A stretch of 5,022 nt of DNA from an uncultured Collinsella sp. (GTDB lineage: Bacteria > Actinomycetota > Coriobacteriia > Coriobacteriales > Coriobacteriaceae), in assembly GCA_902482185.1 (NCBI GenBank), contig CABSZR010000125.1, positions 1-5,022 of the forward strand, given 5' to 3'. Below the pieces are notes generated by a model, which saw only the letters and a program-made list of their open reading frames with translations, ran no database searches and was not told the DNA's origin. This document shows positions 1-4,760 of this stretch, one piece after another. The translations under genes were made by a program, and so were the position numbers. Position 1 is the first letter of the stretch. Every line of letters starts with the position of its first letter.

Positions 1-282
1 GCAGTATCCGGTTCTCAAGGTGCACGCCTGCGCCGGTTCCCGGTCCGACCGGGCCGCGCGGCAAGGAGATATATTGCCAGACCGCGAAGCGATGTGGGAC
101 GTCAATTCCACTCTTCACAAGTCCTACACAACATATCGCTTCCTATATAAGTAATAGAAAGGCTGGTGCAGAAATACCGCACGTATCAGATGATGACCCT
201 TCGGTTAGGAGATATATACAGATCGGTCACCTGTAAGTGTCTATCTACCCGCGCTTTTACAATATAAACCAGCGCTTTCGAT
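1..282. other. Unassigned region downstream of rplT
   Basis: No gene can be called here. The first ~60 bases are very GC-rich and the rest is clearly AT-richer, so the left edge may hold the end or start of a neighbouring gene. All three plus frames are open from the edge (to stops ending at 150, 154 and 234), and two minus frames are open to the edge from about 110-145, but none gives a protein I recognise. Visible structure: a 6-bp hairpin with a CCG loop at 39-53, an exact 11-nt direct repeat AGGAGATATAT at 64-74 and 207-217, and GCGCTTT twice at 251 and 272, 21 bp apart. The second part is probably plain intergenic DNA behind the rplT terminator. Confidence 0.4.
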
Positions 283-319
283 AAAAAAGAGGGAGTGCCG
301 CGCACAGTGCGACACTCCC
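283..319 (-). terminator. Intrinsic terminator of the infC-rpmI-rplT operon
   Basis: On the minus strand a perfect 7-bp stem GGGAGTG/CACTCCC (319-313 with 297-291) encloses a GC-rich loop that can pair further (CGCA/TGCG). It is followed at once by TCTTTTTT. It starts about 20 nt after the rplT stop codon, where the operon should end. The plus strand has no T-run on the other side, so it should act in one direction only. Confidence 0.9.
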
Positions 320-340
320 CTAGCGATTCAACAGAATCTA

Positions 341-700
341 TTAGGCCTCGAGAGCCTTCTTGGCAATGGCAGCCAGCTCGTTGAAGGACTCGATGTCCTC
401 GTAGGCCATCTGAGCCAGGACCTTGCGGTCGAGCTCGATGCCGGCAACCTTCAGGCCGTGCATGAACTGAGAGTAAGAGATGTCGTTCAGACGAGCAGCA
501 GCGTTGATACGAGTGATCCAGAGAGAACGGATCTCGCGCTTCTTATTGCGGCGATCACGATACTGATACTGCAGAGAGTGCTGGACCTGCTCTTTAGCAT
601 GCTTGTAAGTACGCGAAGCGGCACCGTAGTAACCCTTCGCACGGTGCATAACGGTACGGCGCTTCTTCTTGGCGGCAACAGCGCGCTTAATACGTGCCAT
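341..700 (-). CDS. rplT: 50S ribosomal protein L20
   Basis: 119 residues, the usual L20 length. The N-terminus MARIKRAVAAKKKRR and the following HRAKGYYGA segment are hallmark L20 sequence: a very basic N-terminal extension that threads into 23S rRNA during early 50S assembly. The globular C-terminal half (about residues 60-119, with ITRINAAAR and FMHGLKVAGIELDRK) is also typical. The ATG at 700 is preceded by AGGAG at 715-711 with a rather long 10-nt spacer. It is the last gene of infC-rpmI-rplT, 46 nt after rpmI, and ends in TAA shortly before a strong terminator. In Bacillus subtilis and Escherichia coli, L20 represses its own operon by binding mRNA. Here the attenuator before infC is a candidate target, which is inference. 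Confidence 0.98.
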   Translation of the reverse strand: MARIKRAVAAKKKRRTVMHRAKGYYGAASRTYKHAKEQVQHSLQYQYRDRRNKKREIRSLWITRINAAARLNDISYSQFMHGLKVAGIELDRKVLAQMAYEDIESFNELAAIAKKALEA

Positions 701-746
701 GTTCTATCAACTCCTAGACTGTAAAACGAAAAACGGGAACGCGAAC

Positions 747-938
747 TTAGGCGAGACGCGACTTGATGACCTTGCGGTCGGCAGCGGCGATCTCGGTCTC
801 CTGACGGAAGCCACGCTTACGCTTGGTGGACTTCTTGCTCAGGATGTGGCTCTTGAAAGCCTTGGCGCGCATAAGCTTGCCGGTACCAGTCTTGCGGAAA
901 CGCTTCTTGGTGCCGCTGTGGGACTTCATCTTAGGCAT
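747..938 (-). CDS. rpmI: 50S ribosomal protein L35
   Basis: 63 residues, within the normal L35 range. It opens with [21 protein letters not shown], matching the family signature MPKxKTxxxxxKRFxxTGxGK, and has the later [13 protein letters not shown] segment that stands for the conserved Ser-Lys-Lys-basic core. It is a small, highly basic protein of the large subunit, made together with L20. The ATG at 938 has AAGGAG at 950-945 with a 6-nt spacer. The gene lies 32 nt after infC and 46 nt before rplT, with no terminator in either gap, so the three genes should form one transcript. Confidence 0.98.
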   Translation of the reverse strand: MPKMKSHSGTKKRFRKTGTGKLMRAKAFKSHILSKKSTKRKRGFRQETEIAAADRKVIKSRLA

Positions 939-970
939 GAAATACTCCTTAATCGGTTACAGAACACTAG

Positions 971-1525
971 TTACTTGGTATCGCTTGCCGCTTTATCCTC
1001 ATCGAAGGCGCCCTTAATCGGGGCGAGCAGCATAAGCATGTTACGGCCTTCCATCTTAGGCTTGGACTCGACCGTAGCGTAAGGCTTGAGATCCTCGGCG
1101 AGACGCTCGAGAACGTTAAGGCCCTGCTCCGGGTGAGCCATCTCACGGCCGCGGAACATGATGGTGATCTTAACGCGTGCGCCCTTCTTGAGGAAACGCA
1201 GAACGTGGCCCTTCTTGGTCTCGTAGTCGCCAACGTCGATCTTGGGTCGGAACTTCATTTCCTTGACCTCGACCTTGGACTGGTTCTTACGAGCAGCCTT
1301 GGCCTTCATGGCCTGCTGGTACTTGAACTTACCGTAGTCCATGACCTTGCAGACCGGCGGCTCCGCGTTGGGAGCGATCTCGACCAGGTCGAGACCCTGA
1401 TCGTCGGCGACACGCTGGGCATCGCGGATGGCGAACAGGCCGAGCTGAGAGCCATCGACGCCAATCAAACGGCACGAAGATGCAGTAATCTCGTCGTTGA
1501 TGCGGGTGTCATCAGACTTAGCTAT
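971..1525 (-). CDS. infC: Translation initiation factor IF-3, probable AUA start
   Basis: IF-3 binds the 30S subunit, prevents 50S joining and checks start-codon/initiator-tRNA pairing. From the chosen start the protein is 184 residues. The conserved RIND motif lies at 8-11, the IF3-N signature PPVCKVMDYGKFKYQ at about 56-70, a Lys/Ala-rich linker at about 74-84 and the IF3-C domain at about 86-169 (FRPKIDVGDYETK, FLKKGARVKITIMFRGREM), followed by a short acidic tail. An ATG exists at 1540 in frame, but its own bases belong to the sequence ATGGAGGT, i.e. the Shine-Dalgarno site, and nothing upstream of it resembles a ribosome site. The codon 7 nt after GGAGGT is ATA at 1525-1523. Rare start codons (AUU, AUC, AUA) are a known hallmark of infC and make IF-3 repress itself. 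It is first in the infC-rpmI-rplT operon. The product is near certain; the AUA start is likely. Confidence 0.95.
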   Translation of the reverse strand: MAKSDDTRINDEITASSCRLIGVDGSQLGLFAIRDAQRVADDQGLDLVEIAPNAEPPVCKVMDYGKFKYQQAMKAKAARKNQSKVEVKEMKFRPKIDVGDYETKKGHVLRFLKKGARVKITIMFRGREMAHPEQGLNVLERLAEDLKPYATVESKPKMEGRNMLMLLAPIKGAFDEDKAASDTK

Positions 1526-1530
1526 TTTCC

Positions 1531-1587
1531 CTACCTCCATTCATAAAAAAATAACCCGGCGCTTCTCAGCAACCAGGTCGTACACAT
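1531..1587 (-). CDS. Possible 18-codon leader ORF through the infC attenuator
   Basis: The ORF would encode MCTTWLLRSAGLFFYEWR and end in TAG inside the infC ribosome-site region, 5 nt before the ATA start. Its ATG at 1587 is preceded by GAGGAA (1597-1592) at a usable distance. The whole terminator hairpin and U-run lie within it, so a translating ribosome would prevent the terminator from folding. The GAGGAA is also the 3' arm of a small hairpin (1592-1608), which could hide it. There is no run of one regulatory amino acid, although two Trp codons are present. I know of no family for this peptide; it may be a chance ORF. Confidence 0.25.
   Translation of the reverse strand: MCTTWLLRSAGLFFYEWR
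1533..1538 (-). promoter_or_regulatory. infC ribosome-binding site deciding an AUA start
   Basis: GGAGGT on the minus strand is a near-perfect match to the 16S 3' end. It sits 7 nt before ATA at 1525-1523, an ideal spacing. The upstream ATG at 1540-1538 shares its G with this motif, so a ribosome using this site cannot start there. This sets the infC start at the non-canonical codon. Confidence 0.85.
1545..1579 (-). terminator. Intrinsic terminator (attenuator) in the infC leader
   Basis: On the minus strand GACCTGG (1579-1573) pairs with CCGGGTT (1559-1553), with two wobble pairs. It stacks on an inner stem closed by a GAGA tetraloop (1567-1564), with one unpaired or wobbling U between the stems. 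Then comes A and seven T at 1551-1545. It lies before the infC ribosome site and within the probable transcript, so it should attenuate the operon rather than end an upstream one. The upstream tRNA already has its own terminator at 1747-1769. It occupies the same position as the Bacillus L20 leader terminator, but I cannot show homology. Confidence 0.8.
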
Positions 1588-1591
1588 AGAG

Positions 1592-1674
1592 TTCCTCGAT
1601 TTGAGGAAGGGAATCTAAGTTGTATGACCAGTCAGCTGCTCATTGGCGCCAAAAGGTGGGAACCCTCGGGTTCC
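1592..1674 (-). ncRNA. Structured part of the infC mRNA leader
   Basis: Between the probable promoter and the attenuator the leader holds a GGAACC/GGTTCC hairpin with a CGAG loop (1674-1659), a perfect 10-bp palindrome TTGGCGCCAA (1652-1643), a segment CAGCTGACTGGTC (1638-1626) that can pair with the 5' arm of the attenuator, and a TTCCTC/GAGGAA hairpin (1608-1592). This much structure in a leader of about 175 nt suggests a cis-acting regulatory RNA. The ligand is unknown. L20 is a guess by analogy with L20-controlled infC operons, and IF-3 itself acts through the AUA start. Confidence 0.45.
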
Positions 1675-1707
1675 TCTTTAGGGCATTGCGGGAACAACGC
1701 CTTGCGA

Positions 1708-1736
1708 ATAATAACACGTACAGCGCGTTATCACAT
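1708..1736 (-). promoter_or_regulatory. Candidate promoter of infC-rpmI-rplT
   Basis: The -10 hexamer TATTAT (1713-1708) matches the consensus in five of six bases. At 17 nt upstream lies ATGTGA (1736-1731), a weak -35; TGTGAT with a 16-nt spacer is an alternative. Transcription would start near 1701. The position fits: just after the tRNA terminator and before the structured leader. Confidence 0.45.
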
Positions 1737-1746
1737 TACGTACACG

Positions 1747-1769
1747 AAAAAGGGGGCCGCAACCCCCTT
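1747..1769 (-). terminator. Intrinsic terminator after tRNA-Leu
   Basis: On the minus strand AAGGGGG (1769-1763) pairs with CCCCCTT (1756-1750) around a 6-nt loop, and the T-run extends to 1747. It begins about 20 nt after the tRNA 3' end. It separates the tRNA and the gene before it from the infC operon. Confidence 0.85.
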
Positions 1770-1788
1770 GAACGCTCACTTGCATGTA

Positions 1789-1875
1789 TGGTGCCCGAGG
1801 CGAGACTCGAACTCGCACGTTGTTGCCAACGGTGGATTTTGAGTCCACTGCGTCTGCCAATTCCGCCACTCGGGC
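1789..1875 (-). tRNA. tRNA-Leu (anticodon CAA)
   Basis: 87 nt with an encoded 3' CCA (1791-1789). The acceptor stem GCCCGAG/CTCGGGC is perfect (1875-1869 with 1799-1793). The anticodon stem GTGGA/TCCAC encloses loop CTCAAAA, giving anticodon CAA at 1841-1839, which reads UUG. The long variable arm CGTTG-GCAA-CAACG is typical of class II tRNAs, and the T arm GCGAG/CTCGC carries TTCGAGT. It lies 39 nt after the stop codon of the transglutaminase-like gene with no terminator between, so it may be partly co-transcribed. A possible extended -10 (TGTGATAAA, about 1900-1892) lacks a good -35. Confidence 0.97.
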
Positions 1876-1914
1876 ACGTAATGCGTGAGTTAGTTTATCA
1901 CAGCTTTCTACCGA

Positions 1915-3348
1915 TTAGTCCGAAAATGGAACTTCGAGCATTTCGATGAGTTCGACCGTGCGTAGCATCTCGCGCTGACGGCATCCGCGACCGTCGACCG
2001 AAGCCTCACCCATCTGGTTATCGTAAGGGTCCTCGCGCATGCCGTCGAAAGAGGGCTCAAACTCTGCCTGGAATCGATTGTTGGCCACCATACGCCATGG
2101 GTCGAGATTGCCAAAGTAGTGACGGCGGCGCCACTCCTCCCCCATCCTGCGAGCAGAAGATCCAAATGACACGTCGGCGTTGAGCCAACCGGTCTGCGGC
2201 GTATAGAACTCTGCCCAGTCGTGCGACCCCACCGAATCGGGCGCAACGTAGAGGCCGCTCTGCCAACGGGCAGGCACGCCCGCGATACGGCACATGGTGA
2301 TAAACGTGAGCGCCATAACGCCGCAATCGCCGCGGAGCGAATGCGCGCAGTCATCGGCAATAGATCCCAAAAGCAAGTACGGCGGCTGATAGCGATAGTC
2401 GATATACTGCGTCAGGTAATCATAGATAGCACGGGCGCGATCGAGCGGATCCTCGAGTCCGCCAACAACGCTGGCCGTCAGCTGCTGCAGATACGGCGTA
2501 AATGCAATGTGCGGACGGTCCTCGGAAATATCCTCGGGCAGAGGCGCGTCCATACGCGGATGAACCGGAAGTGTGCCACCGTAGACATCACAATAAGCAG
2601 CATCGATGTGATAACGATAAGTCACCGAGAATGAGCGCTCACTCGAAGAAGACCACGAGGCGGTACGCGCCGAAGCGTTCGCGGGAGCAACAGCACCCTC
2701 CGGCGTCATGTCGAGAATCTCGACCTGAGACTGTTGGCGGCAGGTGGCGGCTACGGGAAGCCAAGCGCGAACGGTCTCCCCCTCTAGAGCGCCGGGGACA
2801 GACAAGGACGCCTTAAGCGTAATAACGCGAGTCAATCCGTTTTGTGACTCCATCTCCTTGAGCATCTCGTTGCGCAGTGCAATTCCGTCCGTAGGATCGG
2901 GACGCATGCCGGGGACCTCTTTGGGATATACGCGAAGCGAATCGAGGAAGTTGTCGAGAACGAACAGCTCGCCATCGATAAAGCGCCAGTCAATACGCTT
3001 ACGGTCAATCAGATCGTCAAACTGCTCCTCGGTAAACTCAGGCCACTCCTCGCGAATCATCGCAATAGCCCGATCGCGCGACACCGAAAAATGAAGCGGC
3101 GTCTCAAGCATGCGATACCGCTCGGCACGAACGCAGGCAGCAAGCGAGGGATCGGGATTCTGCCCCAAAAGACGATCACAAGCCGCAACAGCCTGCGTCA
3201 AATATCCGGCATCCTTGAGACGAAGAATCTCGGGCGGCAGTCCAATATCGAGATGACGGAAATCATCACAGCAAACATCAACAGAGCAACCAACAGGACC
3301 CTCGTCAATGACCTTCCCATCCGAAGGCAGCACATTAATAACAGCCAT
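1915..3348 (-). CDS. Transglutaminase-like (cysteine protease fold) domain protein
   Basis: 477 residues from the chosen start. No signal peptide or membrane segment is visible, so it should be cytoplasmic. The N-terminal part (about 35-140) looks helical and contains a pattern seen in uncharacterised transglutaminase-like proteins (EFTEEQFDDLIDRKRIDW, then an FIDGELFVLDNF segment). The part from about 170-250 is beta-rich (VRAWLPVAATCRQQSQVEIL) and precedes the catalytic core. The core shows the Cys-His-Asp triad in order: RGDCGVMAL (Cys342), GSHDWAEFY (His376) and LNADVSFG (Asp392). The triad is known to serve amide-bond hydrolysis or transfer; the substrate is unknown. The start at 3348 is chosen because GGAG lies 6 nt upstream (3358-3355). 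An in-frame ATG at 3384 has no ribosome site and overlaps the probable -10 box. The gene stands alone, followed by tRNA-Leu. Confidence 0.85.
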   Translation of the reverse strand: MAVINVLPSDGKVIDEGPVGCSVDVCCDDFRHLDIGLPPEILRLKDAGYLTQAVAACDRLLGQNPDPSLAACVRAERYRMLETPLHFSVSRDRAIAMIREEWPEFTEEQFDDLIDRKRIDWRFIDGELFVLDNFLDSLRVYPKEVPGMRPDPTDGIALRNEMLKEMESQNGLTRVITLKASLSVPGALEGETVRAWLPVAATCRQQSQVEILDMTPEGAVAPANASARTASWSSSSERSFSVTYRYHIDAAYCDVYGGTLPVHPRMDAPLPEDISEDRPHIAFTPYLQQLTASVVGGLEDPLDRARAIYDYLTQYIDYRYQPPYLLLGSIADDCAHSLRGDCGVMALTFITMCRIAGVPARWQSGLYVAPDSVGSHDWAEFYTPQTGWLNADVSFGSSARRMGEEWRRRHYFGNLDPWRMVANNRFQAEFEPSFDGMREDPYDNQMGEASVDGRGCRQREMLRTVELIEMLEVPFSD

Positions 3349-3354
3349 ACCAAA

Positions 3355-3358
3355 CTCC
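3355..3358 (-). promoter_or_regulatory. Ribosome site fixing the transglutaminase-like gene start
   Basis: GGAG on the minus strand sits 6 nt before the ATG at 3348-3346. It favours this second in-frame ATG over the one at 3384, which lacks any purine-rich site upstream. Confidence 0.65.
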
Positions 3359-3382
3359 AAGTCATTAGAACTCTTGAAGCCC

Positions 3383-3412
3383 ATTGTAGCGAGATAAAAA
3401 AGAAAGCCCCAA
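3383..3412 (-). promoter_or_regulatory. Candidate promoter of the transglutaminase-like gene
   Basis: The -10 TACAAT (3388-3383) matches the consensus in five of six bases, with TTGGGG (3412-3407) as a partial -35 at an 18-nt spacing. The spacer is T-rich. Transcription would begin near 3376, giving a leader of about 28 nt before the ATG at 3348 and leaving the ATG at 3384 untranscribed. Confidence 0.5.
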
Positions 3413-3454
3413 TAAAGGAACCCTCAACACCGATAAACGGTACCTCTAAAAATG

Positions 3455-3543
3455 AATTCAGCCCAGTAACCCTGTAGCGAGTTAACAAAGGAGGCCCCGT
3501 TTCCCCGGAGCTGATTCCGTCGCGCGACTTCTGGCGAAGCCAG
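3455..3543. repeat. Imperfect tandem repeat, copy 1
   Basis: Aligned by eye with 3554-3640 this is about 80% identical with a few 1-2 nt gaps, at a period of about 99 bp. Both copies share AATTCAG, GTAACCCTG and GCCCCGT, and end in an exact 22-nt match that contains the small palindrome CTGGC-GAA-GCCAG. This copy lacks the matching right arm that makes copy 2 into a long hairpin. No ORF crosses both copies convincingly. Confidence 0.8.
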
Positions 3544-3553
3544 TAGCCACCTT

Positions 3554-3640
3554 AATTCAGACTCGTAACCCTGCGGCGTTAAACGAAGGAAGCCCCGTCT
3601 CCCGGAACTGTTTCCTTGGCGCGACTTCTGGCGAAGCCAG
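3554..3640. repeat. Imperfect tandem repeat, copy 2
   Basis: Second copy of the ~88-nt unit. From 3588 onward it is the left arm and loop of the 92-nt inverted repeat at 3588-3679. Differences from copy 1 include substitutions in both shared arms and small indels near the start of the unit. Confidence 0.8.
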
Positions 3641-3679
3641 GTGAGCGCAAAGGAAACAGTGTAGGGAGACGGGGCTTCC
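3588..3679 (-). terminator. Long hairpin after fba, probable terminator
   Basis: This is an inverted repeat with a 16-bp perfect outer stem (3588-3603 with 3664-3679), a symmetric 3-nt interruption, an 11-bp perfect stem (3607-3617 with 3650-3660), a GCGC/GCGC pairing (3619-3622 with 3645-3648) and an inner 5-bp hairpin CTGGC/GCCAG (3628-3640). On the minus strand it begins 20 nt after the fba stop. The trailing sequence TTCCTTCGTTT is only moderately T-rich, so termination is likely but not textbook. Its length is unusual for a simple terminator and may reflect a palindromic repeat element. Confidence 0.65.
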
Positions 3680-3699
3680 GGTGGGAAGTTTAGCGACGC

Positions 3700-4566
3700 T
3701 TACGCCTTGTTGACGGAGCCAAACTCCTCCATGAGCTCCTTGGTGCGGGCAACGATGTTCTCGCGACCAGGCTTGAGGAGCTTGCGGGGGTCAAAGCCCT
3801 TGCCCTGCTGATCCTTGCCAGCCTCGATATACTCGCGAACGCCCTTGGCGAAGACGAGCTGCAGATCGGTGTTGACGTTGATCTTGGAGACGCCCAGGGA
3901 GATGGCCTTCTTGATCTGATCCTCGGGGATGCCGGTGCCACCGTGCAGGACGAGGGGCAGGTCGCCGGTCTGAGCCTTAATCTCGCCCAGGCGCTCGAAG
4001 GAAAGGCCAGCCCAGTCGGCAGGGTACACGCCGTGGATGTTGCCGATACCGCAGGCGAGGAAGTCGACGCCCAGGTCAGCAATCTGCTTGCACTCAGCAG
4101 GATCAGCGAGCTCGCCGCTGGAGGTCACGCCGTCCTCGGTGCCGCCGATGCCGCCGACCTCGGCCTCGATGGACATGCCCTTGGAGTGGGCAAGCTCAAC
4201 GAGCTCCTTGGTGCGGTCGAGGTTAAGCTGGAAGGTCTCCTCGTGAGAGCCGTCATACATGATGGACGTGAAGCCGGCCTCGATGCACTTGAAGCAGTCC
4301 TCGTAAGAACCGTGATCGAGGTGAAGGGCGACGGGAACGGTAACGCCCGTGGCCTCGACGGCAGCCTTGACCATGTCGGCGCAGACCTTGAAACCGCCCA
4401 TCCACTTAGCGGCACCAGCGGTGCACTGAAGGATCAGCGGAGACTTGGCCTCCTCGGCGGCCTGGAGAATAGCCAGGGTCCACTCGAGGTTGTTGGTGTT
4501 GAAGGCACCGAGACCGTACTTGCCGGCCTCGGCCTTCTTGAGCATGTCTGCTGCGTTGACGAGCAT
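3700..4566 (-). CDS. fba: Class II fructose-bisphosphate aldolase (zinc-dependent)
   Basis: 288 residues, the usual length for the Bacillus FbaA-like branch. It catalyses the reversible cleavage of fructose 1,6-bisphosphate to dihydroxyacetone phosphate and glyceraldehyde 3-phosphate in glycolysis and gluconeogenesis, in the cytoplasm. Visible family residues: LHLDHG with catalytic Asp84 and zinc ligand His85; IEAEVGGIGGTEDG with Glu136; GNIHGVY with His178 and VLHGGTG with His208 as further zinc ligands; and KINVNTD (228-234) for substrate phosphate binding. It ends in EFGSVNKA, like its relatives. The reading frame stays open upstream to 4833, into the next gene, but the ATG at 4566 has AGGAGG (4580-4575) 8 nt upstream and matches the family N-terminus (MLVNAADMLKKAEAGKYGLGAFN). 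It is transcribed alone, judging from a promoter upstream and a long hairpin after it. Confidence 0.97.
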   Translation of the reverse strand: MLVNAADMLKKAEAGKYGLGAFNTNNLEWTLAILQAAEEAKSPLILQCTAGAAKWMGGFKVCADMVKAAVEATGVTVPVALHLDHGSYEDCFKCIEAGFTSIMYDGSHEETFQLNLDRTKELVELAHSKGMSIEAEVGGIGGTEDGVTSSGELADPAECKQIADLGVDFLACGIGNIHGVYPADWAGLSFERLGEIKAQTGDLPLVLHGGTGIPEDQIKKAISLGVSKINVNTDLQLVFAKGVREYIEAGKDQQGKGFDPRKLLKPGRENIVARTKELMEEFGSVNKA

Positions 4567-4606
4567 AAAAGAAACCTCCTGTAAGGTTGCTCCGATAACG
4601 CCTGAG

Positions 4607-4635
4607 ATTTTACCACGACATACCCGAGCATAAAC
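4607..4635 (-). promoter_or_regulatory. Candidate fba promoter
   Basis: The -10 TAAAAT (4612-4607) matches five of six consensus bases. The -35 region is weak (GTTTAT at 17 nt, TTTATG at 16 nt), which is common where an activator helps. Transcription would start near 4600, leaving a leader of about 33 nt with the AGGAGG site. Confidence 0.5.
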
Positions 4636-4643
4636 GTTCGTTT
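4632..4643. promoter_or_regulatory. Perfect palindrome over the fba -35 region
   Basis: AAACG-TT-CGTTT is a 12-bp perfect inverted repeat that overlaps the weak -35 of the candidate fba promoter. Its position suits a repressor or activator site, but palindromes this short also occur by chance. No regulator is identified. Confidence 0.3.
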
Positions 4644-4664
4644 GTTCACGAATACCATCCGATT

Positions 4665-4679
4665 GGACAAATTTTGACC
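4665..4679. promoter_or_regulatory. Near-palindrome upstream of the fba promoter
   Basis: GGACAAATTTTGACC is a 15-bp inverted repeat with one mismatched pair of bases, centred about 60 bp upstream of the -10. This is a typical distance for an activator site. The call rests on symmetry and position only. Confidence 0.3.
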
Positions 4680-4760
4680 GTTTGCCCCACAGAATCGACC
4701 CACTGGGGAAAATAGCTTGACGATTGAGCGGTCTTCGTGGTTCGGACGACGGCTTCGAGC

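Noticed and set aside
1..60. T-box or other riboswitch on the minus strand, as could precede a pheS-like gene
   Set aside because: I looked for the TGGNACCGCG T-box core on the minus strand and did not find it; the GC-rich hairpin alone is not diagnostic.
74..154. Short plus-strand ORF from TTG after AAGGAG
   Set aside because: The frame is already open from the window edge, the start codon is weak, and AAGGAG is part of a direct repeat. Too little to support a gene.
3198..3488. 96-codon minus-strand ORF with a hydrophobic segment
   Set aside because: It begins with TTG without a ribosome site, overlaps the transglutaminase-like gene in another frame, and its hydrophobic stretch is a frame-shifted reading of that gene.
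3385..3699. CRISPR array
   Set aside because: There are only two clear repeat units, about 80% identical, nearly contiguous and without uniform spacers; no cas genes are near.
3943..4584. 213-codon plus-strand ORF opposite fba
   Set aside because: It is antisense to the well-conserved aldolase; the open frame follows from the biased codon use of fba. No ribosome site or known domain.
4685..4708. CCCCA/TGGGG inverted repeat as a terminator for the MBL-fold gene
   Set aside because: Only a 5-bp stem with a 14-nt loop and no T-run on the minus strand (followed by CAAACGG).
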